DNA of 64,000 nt from Aquirufa beregesia (GTDB lineage: Bacteria; Bacteroidota; Bacteroidia; Cytophagales; Spirosomataceae), in contig NZ_SEWW01000002.1 in the NCBI RefSeq assembly GCF_011090385.1, positions 113,825 to 177,824 of the forward strand, in the 5' to 3' direction. Positions within the stretch are counted from its first letter, which is position 1, and each line of letters starts with the position of its first letter. Position numbers and translations under genes: made by a program. Of this stretch, positions 25,864 through 35,554 are shown in pieces. Under the pieces are notes generated by a model. The model did no database searches and was not told the origin of the DNA. It saw nothing but the letters and a program-made list of their open reading frames with translations.

Positions 25864-28800
25864 TTAAAATGTAATAGATAAACCTAGTGTTACACTTTTC
25901 ATCAATGGATAGTTATAACCATCGCCTGAGTTTCCTCCTGGAGAGAACACTTGATCAGATGCTACGGCATTTTCAACATCTATATCACGAGTAATTTTAA
26001 ATAGCGGGGAAGCTGTCCAAATGTTTTCGGCTGAAACATATACTCGAGCAGCAGAAGAACCAATTTTGGAAGCGATCTGACTCGGTAAATTATAACCAAT
26101 TTGGATGTTTTTCAATCGGATATAACGCACATCCTGCATGTATTTAGTTTGAGGTGCGGATAAAGTTCCATTCGCATTACTAGCGATACGAGAAACATAT
26201 CTTGGGAAGTAGGCATTAACATTATCTTCTTTCCAAATATTGCCTAGTTGACTTTTTGGTATATCTCCATAAGGTCTATTGTATTGTCCCCAGAATAAAT
26301 TAGCCTCTCTACTAGGATACCAATTTTGCTGTCCTATACCTTGGAAAAATGCAGAGAAAAAGAAGTCTTTCCAATCAGCACCTAACATAATACCATAGGT
26401 ATAACGTGGCGTAGAATTTCCAATGATGGACCTGTCTCCTGGATTACTTACACGGCTAGTACCCGGAGTAATTCTACCATCCCCATTGGAATCAACAAAT
26501 TTAATGTCTCCAGGGAACCAAAGGCCACTGTTGGCGCTACGGAACAAATCTTGTTTAGCACTTTTGGCAACATCATCTGCTGAAGTAAAATATCCAGCTG
26601 TGGTATAGCCCCAAATTTCTCCCATCACCTGTCCTTCATAGTAGTCACTCAATAATTTTTGAGGATTATTGTATTTTTTTATGACTGCAGTATAATCAGA
26701 TAGGGTCAAGCGAACATTGAATTTTAATGGACTAGAGGCCACATTGACTTGGTCATTATAGGATAGTAACATTTCCCAGCCTTTGGTTTCTAAGTCGGCA
26801 TAGTTTCCTTTCGGGGCCGTTGCTCCAAATACAGCAGGTAAAGTTAAACCTACGGTAAACATATCTGTTGTCGTTCTAATATATGCGTCTGCATTAAAAT
26901 GCAAGCGGTTATTTAACATAGATAAGTCAATTCCAATGTTTTTTGTGGTTGCTGTTTCCCAAGTTAAACCTTCTGGAATCACCGTAGGATTCGTAGTAAA
27001 CTGTGGTCTTTGTCCGTTCAAAACTAAACCAGATTGAGCAATATTAAACTGTTCCAAATAAGCGTAGGAATTGATATTTCCATTACCCAAGGATCCATAA
27101 GATGCGCGAAGCTTTAAGTCGGTAATTAGTTTTTCTGGGACATTCCAAAATGCTTCTTTAGAGAGTCTCCATCCTAACGAATAAGAAGGGAAGAAAGCAA
27201 AGCGTTGATTACTTGGAAATTTAGATGAGCCATCATATCGAGCATTAACTTCCAATAAATATCGGTCTTTGAACGAGTAGTTTAAGCGAGAGAAACCTCC
27301 CATGATTTTCCAAACTTCCCATCCTCCACTAGTTACGATGGATTGACCTAATGCCAGGTTAATGTCATTGGCTCCCTCAAAAATTAATCCATTTCTTTGG
27401 GCGGATAATCTTTTGAATCTAGATTCTTCGTAGTTGTATCCGGCCATCACTTTTAAGTAGTGATCTTCATGAAAGGTATTTTCATATTCCGTATACAGGT
27501 TGGTTGTCATGTAGTTCGTTTCCCTATATACGTCATTGATAAAATTAGTGGTCGTTCCCACATACGAAATAACCCCTGGTTTTACGCTATATGGCACAGG
27601 TACAGCCTTGGTTCTATCATTATTGTCTGTGGTTTGAATGGTGACATCACCTTTAACGCGTAATTTGTTTTTGAAGAAATCAGCGGCAAAGCCAGTTGTA
27701 TTTCTAAATACTCGCTTATCATTATCAATTCCATTTTTACCATAATAAAAATCACCAATACTATAAGCAGCAGAAAATGATATGGTGCCATCTGGATTCA
27801 ACATTGGGGACATTGGGTGCCCTTCATCCGCAATATTTCTCCAAATACCACCACCTTCACCTACATTTAGTGGGTTGTGGTATTTCATGTTGGAGAATTG
27901 AGTGAAGTTGGTCACTTTTAACCACGGATACAGTTGAACACTTCCTTTTCCCGAGAAATTTAGCATTTGATAGTCGTCAGAATTGTATCTGAATAAACCA
28001 TCCTGATCGAAATAGCGCCCAGTTAATAAGTAACTCGCTTTATCACTACTTCCTGAGATACTCAGATTATGTTCTTTAGATGTAGTTACCTTTTTATATA
28101 AATGACCATAGTAATCCGTGCTGCCATAATAGACATATTCCCCGGTTACTGGATCAATCTCGTAATCTGGTAGACCTCCTACTTCTTTTCTTCGTTTGAA
28201 TTCATTCAGATAAGCCTGAGAGAATTTCATGGTTTTGTTGACATTCTGAGGAAAACTTCCCTGAAAGTTGACAAATGACTCGGCAAACATCGAGGCAAAA
28301 GTGTAGCCATCCGTAACTAGCTCAGGAACTGCAATTGGGTTTTTTATAGAATAATTGGAGGAATAGGTCACGGAGGTTTTTCCTTTGGTTGGATTTTTTG
28401 TCGTGATTAACACCACACCAAATACCCCCCTTGCTCCATAAATGGATGCCGAAGCGGCATCTTTCAATAAGGTTATTGTGGCGATATCATTGGGATTTAA
28501 TAAGCTAGGATCTCCTTCCACGTTATCAATTAAGACCAAGGCATTTCCTCCTTGACCAATGGATGTAGTACCCCGAATATTAAAACTAGGTGCTTGATTA
28601 GGTTTACCATCACCCATCTTGATATTTAAATTGGGCATAACGCCTTGTAGACCTTGATTTAAATTGGTTAAAGGCCTGTTATCAAATACCTCACTACTGA
28701 CTTGGTCCACCGCTCCGGTTAAGTTGGCCTTTTTCTGACTACCATAACCTACCACGACCACCTCCGTCAATAATTTGGTATCTACTTTTAATTTAACTGT

Positions 28801-29124
28801 AAGACTGGATTGATTCCCCACTTCTATTTCTTGGGGAATGTAGCCCACAAAGGAGAATGCTAAAATGGATTTTTCATTGTCAACATTGATTTTGAAATTA
28901 CCATTGATGTCTGTGGTAGTTCCACGAGTACTACCTTTTTGAGTAACAGAAACTCCTGGTATAGGAGCCCCATTTTCTTCCGTAACTTTCCCTATGACTG
29001 ATTTGTCAATTTGGGATGCGGCGCTCGCCCAAGTGGAGTGAACAGCTCCACAAAGCAGGGTAAAATAGAGAATGCACATTCTCAGGTATGAGACATGTTG
29101 TCTCATGGTCTGATTTTTTTTCAT
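25864..29124 (-). CDS. SusC/RagA-family TonB-linked outer-membrane transporter
   Basis: A 1086-residue protein. A signal peptide (to about residue 34, ending STWASA) precedes a CarboxypepD_reg-like domain (about 40-120). Then follow LTEVVVVGYGSQKKANLTGAVDQ, the TonB-box-adjacent signature of SusC proteins (about residues 115-137), and a plug domain with DAASASIYGARGVFGVVLIT. The C-terminal barrel ends in ...LGLSITF. It imports glycan fragments with the SusD partner encoded downstream. An alternative ATG lies at residue 7. The promoter probably lies in 29125-29465. Confidence 0.95.
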   Translation of the reverse strand: MKKNQTMRQHVSYLRMCILYFTLLCGAVHSTWASAASQIDKSVIGKVTEENGAPIPGVSVTQKGSTRGTTTDINGNFKINVDNEKSILAFSFVGYIPQEIEVGNQSSLTVKLKVDTKLLTEVVVVGYGSQKKANLTGAVDQVSSEVFDNRPLTNLNQGLQGVMPNLNIKMGDGKPNQAPSFNIRGTTSIGQGGNALVLIDNVEGDPSLLNPNDIATITLLKDAASASIYGARGVFGVVLITTKNPTKGKTSVTYSSNYSIKNPIAVPELVTDGYTFASMFAESFVNFQGSFPQNVNKTMKFSQAYLNEFKRRKEVGGLPDYEIDPVTGEYVYYGSTDYYGHLYKKVTTSKEHNLSISGSSDKASYLLTGRYFDQDGLFRYNSDDYQMLNFSGKGSVQLYPWLKVTNFTQFSNMKYHNPLNVGEGGGIWRNIADEGHPMSPMLNPDGTISFSAAYSIGDFYYGKNGIDNDKRVFRNTTGFAADFFKNKLRVKGDVTIQTTDNNDRTKAVPVPYSVKPGVISYVGTTTNFINDVYRETNYMTTNLYTEYENTFHEDHYLKVMAGYNYEESRFKRLSAQRNGLIFEGANDINLALGQSIVTSGGWEVWKIMGGFSRLNYSFKDRYLLEVNARYDGSSKFPSNQRFAFFPSYSLGWRLSKEAFWNVPEKLITDLKLRASYGSLGNGNINSYAYLEQFNIAQSGLVLNGQRPQFTTNPTVIPEGLTWETATTKNIGIDLSMLNNRLHFNADAYIRTTTDMFTVGLTLPAVFGATAPKGNYADLETKGWEMLLSYNDQVNVASSPLKFNVRLTLSDYTAVIKKYNNPQKLLSDYYEGQVMGEIWGYTTAGYFTSADDVAKSAKQDLFRSANSGLWFPGDIKFVDSNGDGRITPGTSRVSNPGDRSIIGNSTPRYTYGIMLGADWKDFFFSAFFQGIGQQNWYPSREANLFWGQYNRPYGDIPKSQLGNIWKEDNVNAYFPRYVSRIASNANGTLSAPQTKYMQDVRYIRLKNIQIGYNLPSQIASKIGSSAARVYVSAENIWTASPLFKITRDIDVENAVASDQVFSPGGNSGDGYNYPLMKSVTLGLSITF

Positions 29125-29465
29125 AGAGTATAATTGTTAGGTTGATTGGATACTTCCAGATTCTCCAGATAGGAGGATGGGAAGGGAGGTGTTCGTTTTT
29201 ATAGTTGGTGTAATTATAGAAACCAAATTACAGAAAAATAGTAAAATACAAAGATTAACTTGGATAAATTTATTTTTAAGCATATAAATAAGGGAATTTT
29301 CCACAAAAGTGCCTCCCAGCTTTAAACTAAAGAGAAGGAACATATTAAGTATTGATGAAATCTCTATGTCTCGAGATTCTATTGTTTGCTGGATTTTTAT
29401 TCATGTAGATTAAGTATTATTCCATACCAAACCCCGTAAATTCGTTTCAATAAATCACACAATCC
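29125..29465. other. Divergent promoter region, no convincing gene
   Basis: This region of 341 bases separates susC (minus strand) from the first pirin gene (plus strand). TAAATTCG (29437-29444), a near match to the -7 element, lies 22 bases before the pirin ATG. An open frame at 29137-29343 on the minus strand has no recognisable domain and is probably chance. Confidence 0.45.
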
Positions 29466-30347
29466 ATGTCAAATATTCAATTGATTATCGAAGAGCGGGC
29501 GGCCAATATTGGAAATTTTATGGTAGGCAGGTTGCTACCTTTTCGCCAAAAAAGGATGGTTGGACCTTTTTCATTTATTGATCACATGGGGCCCACCAAA
29601 TTAAGCGAAAGGGAGAATTTAGATGTACTGGCTCATCCACATATTGGATTATCTACCTTAACATATTTGTTTGAAGGTAGTATCATGCATCGTGATACAC
29701 TTGGTTCTGCCTTAGAAATTAAACCAGGGGAAGTAAATTGGATGACTGCCGGGAAAGGGATTGTCCATTCAGAAAAGACCCCTGAATATTTACGTCATTC
29801 CGATAAGGTATTGCATGGTTTGCAGATTTGGGTAGCATTGCCCAAAGAACTGGAACAAATGGAGCCCTCGTTTGTACATATTGGCCAAGAGGAATTACCC
29901 ACCTGGAATGAGGGGGGCACTCAATTTACCTTGATTGCCGGAAAAGCATTTGGTAGAGAATCTGCCGTACCAGTGTATAGTCCTTTGTACATGATTGAAG
30001 TCAGGAGTCAGGAAAGAACGGAGCTTTCTATGGGGGATCAGCTCTTTGGAGAATCTGGAATATATATTTTGCAAGGAGCCATTGAAGAAGAAGGGAATTA
30101 CTTTGGCCCCAAACAATTGTTGATTGCCCATGACCATAGCTTATGTACTTTTACGATGGAAGCCAATAGCATCATATATATTTTTGGAGGAGAACCATTT
30201 CCTGAGGAGCGCTTTATCAATTGGAATTTTGTTTCGAGTGATAAGGCCTTGATTGAAAAAGCGAAAGACGATTGGATAAATCAGCGTTTCGATAAAATAG
30301 CTGGAGAGGAAAATGAATTTGTTCCTTATCCAAGTTTTAAAAAATAA
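29466..30347 (+). CDS. Pirin-family cupin protein
   Basis: A 293-residue bicupin. The pirin signature is at the N-terminus (GRLLPFRQKRMVGPFSFIDHMGP). The metal-binding pattern HPHIGLSTLTYLFEG (His at about residues 57-62) and GEVNWMTAGKGIVHSEK (about residues 88-104) are typical of pirins. Family members bind Fe or other metals, and some have quercetinase activity; the role here is unknown. The OsmC gene starts 7 bases after the stop, so the two form an operon likely tied to stress. A second pirin is encoded at 53128-53847 and is shorter. Confidence 0.9.
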   Translation: MSNIQLIIEERAANIGNFMVGRLLPFRQKRMVGPFSFIDHMGPTKLSERENLDVLAHPHIGLSTLTYLFEGSIMHRDTLGSALEIKPGEVNWMTAGKGIVHSEKTPEYLRHSDKVLHGLQIWVALPKELEQMEPSFVHIGQEELPTWNEGGTQFTLIAGKAFGRESAVPVYSPLYMIEVRSQERTELSMGDQLFGESGIYILQGAIEEEGNYFGPKQLLIAHDHSLCTFTMEANSIIYIFGGEPFPEERFINWNFVSSDKALIEKAKDDWINQRFDKIAGEENEFVPYPSFKK

Positions 30348-30353
30348 GTCACT

Positions 30354-30749
30354 ATGGGAAAAATTACATCGCATGTAGGTCATGCACTTTATCAAGTAGA
30401 CATTCAAAGTGATTCTGGGAATCAATTAGTAGCGGATGAACCTCAAGAGCTAGGAGGAGGCAATACGGGATTTTCCCCTGATGAGCTTTTGAGAGCGGCT
30501 TTAGCAGCTTGTACCACTGCCACTTTACGTATGTATGCCAATCGTAAGGGTTGGGACCTGCAAGGAGTACATTTGGAATTGGATTTTGTTTGGGATAAGG
30601 AACTCAGTAAAACCACGATTCGTCGGGAAATACACTTGATAGGAAATTTGGATGAGGCCCAAAGAGAAAGACTTTTGGGCATAGCCAACCTCTGTCCTAT
30701 TCACAAAGTACTTAGTAACCCCATTGAAATCATTACAAGCTTAACATGA
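30354..30749 (+). CDS. OsmC-family protein
   Basis: A 131-residue protein of the OsmC/Ohr fold. Landmarks are the N-terminal region ending GGGNTGFSPDELLRAALAAC, with the first reactive Cys at about residue 55 in AALAACTTATLR, and the second Cys near NLCPIHKVLSNPI (about residue 117). This thiol pair is typical of the OsmC group, which reduces organic hydroperoxides. It is encoded directly after the pirin gene (7 bases), consistent with an oxidative-stress unit. The C-terminus is 3 bases from the convergent BNR gene. Confidence 0.9.
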   Translation: MGKITSHVGHALYQVDIQSDSGNQLVADEPQELGGGNTGFSPDELLRAALAACTTATLRMYANRKGWDLQGVHLELDFVWDKELSKTTIRREIHLIGNLDEAQRERLLGIANLCPIHKVLSNPIEIITSLT

Positions 30750-30751
30750 AA

Positions 30752-31780
30752 TTATAGAACTTGGCCAAAAATCTGACCTTGGTTTTCCCAAACGATGTAG
30801 GCTTGTTGAGCATTGATGGCTTTCATGATCGGAAATTTACCATTACCCAAGGATTTTGGATCATCTGTTTTATTTGATTTCAGGAAAATTTGACCCATAT
30901 GACTCCATGTAATCCACTGGCCTGAAGACAACATGACGGTGGAGGCGTTTTTCCCTGGCCCTACCAGCTTTTCTTCTCCCTGTATTCCGGAGGTATAGAG
31001 GTTCTCAGCCCTGCGCCAAACGCTAACAATTTCTCCATTGGGTGCTATATCTAGACTTCCACCATCCATAGGACAAGCATTTAAAACCCAAGTGCCCATT
31101 CCTAATTTCTGAGCTTGACCAAATGATTTTCCGCCATCTTGGGATTGAATCACATACATATCTCTAGCTCCTTGAAGCCAATTTCGAAACATGATAGCGA
31201 TATGACCATCTTTCATCATGATATTAGGTTGGCAGCATTCACAGATACTAGATTCTGGTGATGCATACACCAATTGATTTTTTTGCCAAGTTTTGCCTCC
31301 ATCGACCGAGGTGCTCGACATTAATTTATTTTTTTGATTGTTTCTTAAATCCAACCAAATGACCGTGAATTGATGTTTTTCGTTGGCCGCAATGGCGTTA
31401 AATCCTTCTTTGGCAATTTCTGGAATATCATTTACTCGATTTTTTACCCATACATTATTTCCCGATTTTCTAAATGCATAGATATTTCCAGATTTATCAA
31501 CAGCGGTAATGATGGTTAGTTTATTGGAGCTAGCAATTCTGGGTCCTCGAGATGCTCCCAAATGTAATCCAACCAAGGAGTCAACAAGGCTAGGTTCAGA
31601 GAAATGCTTTCCCTGATCCAAGGAAAAGGAATAAAAGAGCTTATTTTTTTGGCCAAATACCAGCTCTATTTTACCTGATTTATCTAGGCAAATATCAGGT
31701 TGTTGGCCTTTGGTATTAAATAAGGATACTTGAGCCCAAGCCAATGGACTAATCAATAAGCAAAATAAGAATTTGAGCAT
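30752..31780 (-). CDS. Secreted BNR-repeat (sialidase-superfamily) protein
   Basis: A 342-residue protein with a signal peptide (about 16 residues, ending LAWAQ). Asp-box repeats are visible at several places: SLDQGKHF (about residue 53), SVDGGKTW (about 150) and SQDGGKSF (about 212). This indicates a six-bladed propeller of the sialidase superfamily. A CECCQPN motif (about residue 170) adds clustered cysteines that classical sialidases lack. I see no complete sialidase arginine triad, so activity on sialic acid is uncertain; a binding or scaffold role is possible. It is divergent from the M28 peptidase. Confidence 0.75.
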   Translation of the reverse strand: MLKFLFCLLISPLAWAQVSLFNTKGQQPDICLDKSGKIELVFGQKNKLFYSFSLDQGKHFSEPSLVDSLVGLHLGASRGPRIASSNKLTIITAVDKSGNIYAFRKSGNNVWVKNRVNDIPEIAKEGFNAIAANEKHQFTVIWLDLRNNQKNKLMSSTSVDGGKTWQKNQLVYASPESSICECCQPNIMMKDGHIAIMFRNWLQGARDMYVIQSQDGGKSFGQAQKLGMGTWVLNACPMDGGSLDIAPNGEIVSVWRRAENLYTSGIQGEEKLVGPGKNASTVMLSSGQWITWSHMGQIFLKSNKTDDPKSLGNGKFPIMKAINAQQAYIVWENQGQIFGQVL

Positions 31781-31915
31781 CTTTTGTAGAGAGTAGAGTT
31801 TGACAAAGAAAACTCATTTACTGCAAAATTGCTAGTCATGAAAGAATCATTGATATTAATTTAATACTTTTAAACCTAGATAAATTATCAAGCTTAGCAT
31901 AAATCATCAATCAAC

Positions 31916-33202
31916 ATGAGAAAAATTCATTTAGTGTTTGTCGGCCTACTATGTTCTATTTCAGCCATAGGTCAGTCGATTGATAAAATCATCAACATCA
32001 AAGAAGTGGAGCGTATCGAACGATATTTAGCTTCAGACGAATTGGCTGGTAGGAAACCTTTTACTCCGGGAATAGAGAAGGCTGCGCAATTTATTTCGGA
32101 TGAATTTGCTAATGCCAAATTAAAAAAGTGGGGGAATTCAACGAGTTATTTACAGACTTTTCAGGTATATAAGCCTACGCTTAAGTCCATTCAGGCAAGT
32201 TTAAACGGGGAGGTTATTGATAGCAAAAAAGTCGTGCTCATTGGCAAGGAAACGAAAACCATCATCCAAGAAAATTCAGCTTATTCTCAAGCGACGATAG
32301 CGAAAGGGGAAAATTTCTTTCAATCGGCCTATCGTTTTATATCGGGTAAAACACCTACGGTGGTTTGGGTGGATGAGGATTTTGCGGCTTTGTTTGCTCG
32401 TTTGAGTAACCGCAATTTGTTACGAGAGAATCAAGTGAATGTGGCTTTTATTTTATCCAATAAGGCCGCTACACGTTTTAAAATTGAAGTGGAGAATGAC
32501 ATCACGCCCATGCCACTGAGTAATGTGGTGGGTATAATTCCAGGTAGGTCATTGGCGAATGAGTATGTCATTTTCTCTGGTCATTATGATCACTTGGGGG
32601 TGATGCCCAACCGAGCGGTGAAAGGAGATTCTATTTACAATGGGGCAAATGACGACGCTGCTGGAACCACGGGTATGATGATGTTGGCCAAGTATTTTAA
32701 GAAATGGAATAAAAATGAGCGGACATTGATCTTTGCTGCTTTCACGGCAGAGGAAAGCGGAGGCTTTGGGGCCACGTATTTTTCAGAACAGTTTGACCCA
32801 GCTGCGGTGAAAGCGATGGTCAATTTAGAGATGATAGGTACAGAAAGTAAGTGGGGCAAGAATAGCGCATATATTACTGGATTTGAAAAAACTGATATGG
32901 GAGCTATTTTGCAGAAAAATCTAGAAGGAACGGGTTTTACCTTCCATCCAGATCCATATACAGATCAAAACTTGTTCTATCGTTCAGATAATGCCACGTT
33001 GGCTAGATTAGGTGTGCCAGCACATACCATTTCTACTTCCAAAATGGACAATGAGCCTAATTACCACAAGCCCAGTGACCAAGTCGAGACCTTGGATTTG
33101 GAAAATATGACGGCCATTATTAAGTCCATTGCTTTAAGTGCACAAAGCATCATTTCTGGTAAAGATACCCCAAGCCGAGTAGATACTTCCCAATTGAAAT
33201 AA
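31916..33202 (+). CDS. Secreted M28-family zinc peptidase
   Basis: A 428-residue metallopeptidase with a signal peptide (about 19 residues, ending IGQS). The M28 catalytic set is visible: SGHYDHLGVM (His and Asp), NGANDDAAGTTGMM (bridging Asp), TAEESGGFGATYF (general base and metal Glu), and the C-terminal NYHKPSDQVETLD (His). An internal less conserved region (about residues 100-180) probably forms a PA-type insert. It hydrolyses peptides, probably as an aminopeptidase, in the periplasm. The NagB-like gene follows 20 bases downstream on the same strand. Confidence 0.9.
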   Translation: MRKIHLVFVGLLCSISAIGQSIDKIINIKEVERIERYLASDELAGRKPFTPGIEKAAQFISDEFANAKLKKWGNSTSYLQTFQVYKPTLKSIQASLNGEVIDSKKVVLIGKETKTIIQENSAYSQATIAKGENFFQSAYRFISGKTPTVVWVDEDFAALFARLSNRNLLRENQVNVAFILSNKAATRFKIEVENDITPMPLSNVVGIIPGRSLANEYVIFSGHYDHLGVMPNRAVKGDSIYNGANDDAAGTTGMMMLAKYFKKWNKNERTLIFAAFTAEESGGFGATYFSEQFDPAAVKAMVNLEMIGTESKWGKNSAYITGFEKTDMGAILQKNLEGTGFTFHPDPYTDQNLFYRSDNATLARLGVPAHTISTSKMDNEPNYHKPSDQVETLDLENMTAIIKSIALSAQSIISGKDTPSRVDTSQLK

Positions 33203-33222
33203 ACCAGAAGACTATATTCAGA

Positions 33223-33933
33223 ATGAAAATTAATTATGTGAAGAATTATGCTGATTTGAGTGAAAAAGCGAGTGCGAGTATCATTCAATCAGTCAAAGAA
33301 AAATCCGATTTACTATTTTGTGCAGCCACTGGAGGATCCCCTACAGGCATGTATGCTCACATGCACCAGGCCCATGTCGCTCATCCATCCTTGTTTTCAG
33401 CCATGCGCACCATTAAAATGGATGAATGGGGAATCATTCCATCTGAGCATCCTGATTCCTGTGAAAGTTATTTGAAGAAACACTTATTGGGACCATTGGA
33501 TATATCAGAAGATCGCTATTTCAGTTTTGATCCCAATTTGAAAGATTATCAGTCGGAATGTAATCGAGTGCAACAATATATTGAGCAAGAGGGCCCCATG
33601 GATATCTGTATTTTGGGATTGGGTAAAAATGGGCATATTGCTTTCAATGAACCAGGCGACTATTTGCAGGCTCCTTTTCACAAGGCTATTTTGGCAGAAT
33701 CGACCATACAACATGATCCAACTTTATCCCAAGGAGCCGAGCCAGCTTTTGGCTTATGTGTAGGTATGGAAGGAATTTTACAGGCTAAAAAAATCATATT
33801 TCTGATTACAGGAAAAGGGAAACAGGAGGCGTATAAAACCATCATGGAGAAGAAAATCACGACGAACTGTCCAGCTACTTTTTTGTGGATGCACCCCAAC
33901 GTAGAGTGTTATGTAGATCAAGAAGCCATTTAA
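33223..33933 (+). CDS. nagB: Glucosamine/galactosamine-6-phosphate deaminase-isomerase-like
   Basis: A 236-residue protein of the NagB/RpiA/SugIsomerase group. Motifs are the phosphate-binding AATGGSPTGMY (about residues 37-47), the active-site Asp region TIKMDEWGI (about residue 65), and DICILGLGKNGHIAFNEPG (about residues 127-145). It should convert an amino-sugar 6-phosphate to fructose 6-phosphate and ammonia. The sequence is shorter than classical NagB and also resembles the AgaI/AgaS-associated isomerases, so the amino sugar is uncertain. A hairpin (33952-33971) separates it from the next gene. Confidence 0.8.
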   Translation: MKINYVKNYADLSEKASASIIQSVKEKSDLLFCAATGGSPTGMYAHMHQAHVAHPSLFSAMRTIKMDEWGIIPSEHPDSCESYLKKHLLGPLDISEDRYFSFDPNLKDYQSECNRVQQYIEQEGPMDICILGLGKNGHIAFNEPGDYLQAPFHKAILAESTIQHDPTLSQGAEPAFGLCVGMEGILQAKKIIFLITGKGKQEAYKTIMEKKITTNCPATFLWMHPNVECYVDQEAI

Positions 33934-33951
33934 TACAGAATTAAGCCATCA

Positions 33952-33971
33952 ATTCACCCAATGGGGTGAAT
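33952..33971. other. Short inverted repeat
   Basis: ATTCACCC and GGGTGAAT form a perfect 8-base stem with a four-base loop between the NagB-like and sterol-desaturase-like genes. There is no T run, so an operator or small RNA hairpin is as likely as a terminator. Confidence 0.35.
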
Positions 33972-33995
33972 CAACCTATTTAATAATTAAGAACA

Positions 33996-34982
33996 ATGGA
34001 ATTTTTACAAGCCATAGGAGATTGGATCGTTGGATTTTTTGGATTTGATGATCTGATGGAGTTTCTTCAGAACAAAGCTTTTGCCGATTTTTTAACTTAT
34101 GATGGGATCAGAGTTTTGGTTAGACCTTTATTCCCCATCACCTTGGTGCTAGAACTAACCCGAGGTCTACTTTTCAAAAGCTTTGGTCTGAGTCACTATA
34201 AAATCCCCTTTTTTAGTTATGTGCTGAATGCCTTTATTGGTAAGTATTTATCGCTAGGAATGACAGTGATATGCATTGGATTTTTTGAACCCAAGGCACC
34301 CTTTCATGTTTCGTTTACGTGGTACTGGTTTATTTATGGTTACATCGTCTGGGAGTTTGCCCATTTTATTTACCATTATTTAGCTCATAAAGTTCGATTG
34401 TTTTGGTGTTTACATTCCACACACCATGCTCCTGAAAACATGAATTTAGCAGTTTCCTATGCCCACTTTTTCTTGGAGGGCCCTTATGCAGATATCATTC
34501 GTGCTAGCATTTGTATTTTGGCAGGACTTCCTCCAGCCATGCTTTTTGCTATCATGTTTATTGATGGCACTTGGGGTGCATTTATACATATAGGTGATCA
34601 TTTAGTCAAAGATGCCCGCATGGGAAAATTGGGGAATTTTATGCTGAGTCCAGCACACCATCGGGTACATCATGCGCGAAATGTGCAGTATATGGATACC
34701 AATTTTTGTAATTTATTGAATATCTGGGATCGCGTGTTTAACACGTATCAACCAGAATTAGATGATGTGAAGGTGGAGTATGGAATTACTCGTGAGATGA
34801 AGCCGAATCATTTTTTAGATGCTTATTTTGGGGAGATTATAGCTTTAGCCAAGGATGTTTACCACGCTCCAGGCTTTAGCAACAAGCTATTGTATATTTT
34901 TATGCCTCCGGGCTGGAGCCATACAGGCCAGCATAAAACGGCCGCTGCCATGAAAAAAGAGGCGGGAATAGCGGAAGTCTAG
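33996..34982 (+). CDS. Sterol-desaturase/fatty-acid-hydroxylase-family membrane enzyme
   Basis: A 328-residue membrane protein with at least four hydrophobic segments and the full set of di-iron histidine motifs: HFIYHYLAH (about residues 121-129), HSTHH (about 140-144) and AHHRVHH (about 221-227). These correspond to the HxxxH, HxxHH and HxxHH clusters of the FA hydroxylase superfamily, which oxidises sterol or fatty-acid chains in the membrane. The substrate is unknown, although bacterial homologues have been proposed to act on hopanoids, carotenoids or sphingolipid-like lipids. Its position after the NagB-like gene gives no clue. Confidence 0.88.
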   Translation: MEFLQAIGDWIVGFFGFDDLMEFLQNKAFADFLTYDGIRVLVRPLFPITLVLELTRGLLFKSFGLSHYKIPFFSYVLNAFIGKYLSLGMTVICIGFFEPKAPFHVSFTWYWFIYGYIVWEFAHFIYHYLAHKVRLFWCLHSTHHAPENMNLAVSYAHFFLEGPYADIIRASICILAGLPPAMLFAIMFIDGTWGAFIHIGDHLVKDARMGKLGNFMLSPAHHRVHHARNVQYMDTNFCNLLNIWDRVFNTYQPELDDVKVEYGITREMKPNHFLDAYFGEIIALAKDVYHAPGFSNKLLYIFMPPGWSHTGQHKTAAAMKKEAGIAEV

Positions 34983-34988
34983 TCTATA

Positions 34989-35495
34989 TTAATGCTGTTT
35001 GGTTCGGAAAAATAAGGCAGGAATAGACATTAAAATATAGATGAGGTTGAAGCCAATGATGGCAAATTTTAGGCCTGCTAACCAACTTGTCAGGATATAA
35101 ATGATGGAGGAATGCATGCCTGCCAGAGAAATGATCATTCCGGTATTTTCTGCCATGTCACAAAAGAAAGCCAATAGGGTAGCATTTTTCAGTAATAGGC
35201 CTATTTGCTGAACCAGTTTACTACGGTGTCTATGAGCGAAAATGGAAAGGGTGAGTTGGAAGAAATAGGTGTAAATGGGGATATATAAAAAGTCGATAGC
35301 TATATTCCAGCGAAGCGTTTGGATATCCCAGCTAGCCACGATTTTTTGAAATAAGTCATCTGTTTGGGCAAATTCCAGATGTACGATTCCCAAGGGAGTA
35401 AAGCTGTTTTTTAGCACGGATCCCTGCCATTGCATGAGGTAACTAAAGCCAAGCAATAGGGCAAAACTGACAATCCATTTTTGATTTAGTTTCAT
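34989..35495 (-). CDS. Four-helix membrane protein, function unknown
   Basis: 168 residues from the ATG at 35495. An upstream in-frame start (35534) is rejected because it would translate through the terminator of the GH2 gene. Four hydrophobic segments are visible, together with the segment DMAENTGMIISL. No catalytic motif is recognised. It is convergent with the sterol-desaturase gene (6 bases apart) and lies downstream of the GH2 gene on the same strand. Its function is not known, and I do not recognise the family. Confidence 0.6.
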   Translation of the reverse strand: MKLNQKWIVSFALLLGFSYLMQWQGSVLKNSFTPLGIVHLEFAQTDDLFQKIVASWDIQTLRWNIAIDFLYIPIYTYFFQLTLSIFAHRHRSKLVQQIGLLLKNATLLAFFCDMAENTGMIISLAGMHSSIIYILTSWLAGLKFAIIGFNLIYILMSIPALFFRTKQH

Positions 35496-35511
35496 GGTAA
35501 TATGGTGTTGA

Positions 35512-35542
35512 AAGAGCCCATGTAATTCATACATGGGCTCTT
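35512..35542 (-). terminator. Terminator of the GH2 gene
   Basis: A 13-base perfect stem (AAGAGCCCATGTA with TACATGGGCTCTT) around a five-base loop, 12 bases after the GH2 stop codon. The trailing T run is short (TTTCAAC). Confidence 0.65.
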
Positions 35543-35554
35543 ATCAGGTAGGTC

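Noticed and set aside
29137-29343. Minus-strand open frame of 68 codons upstream of susC
   Set aside because: No recognisable domain, in a region expected to hold promoters; probably chance.
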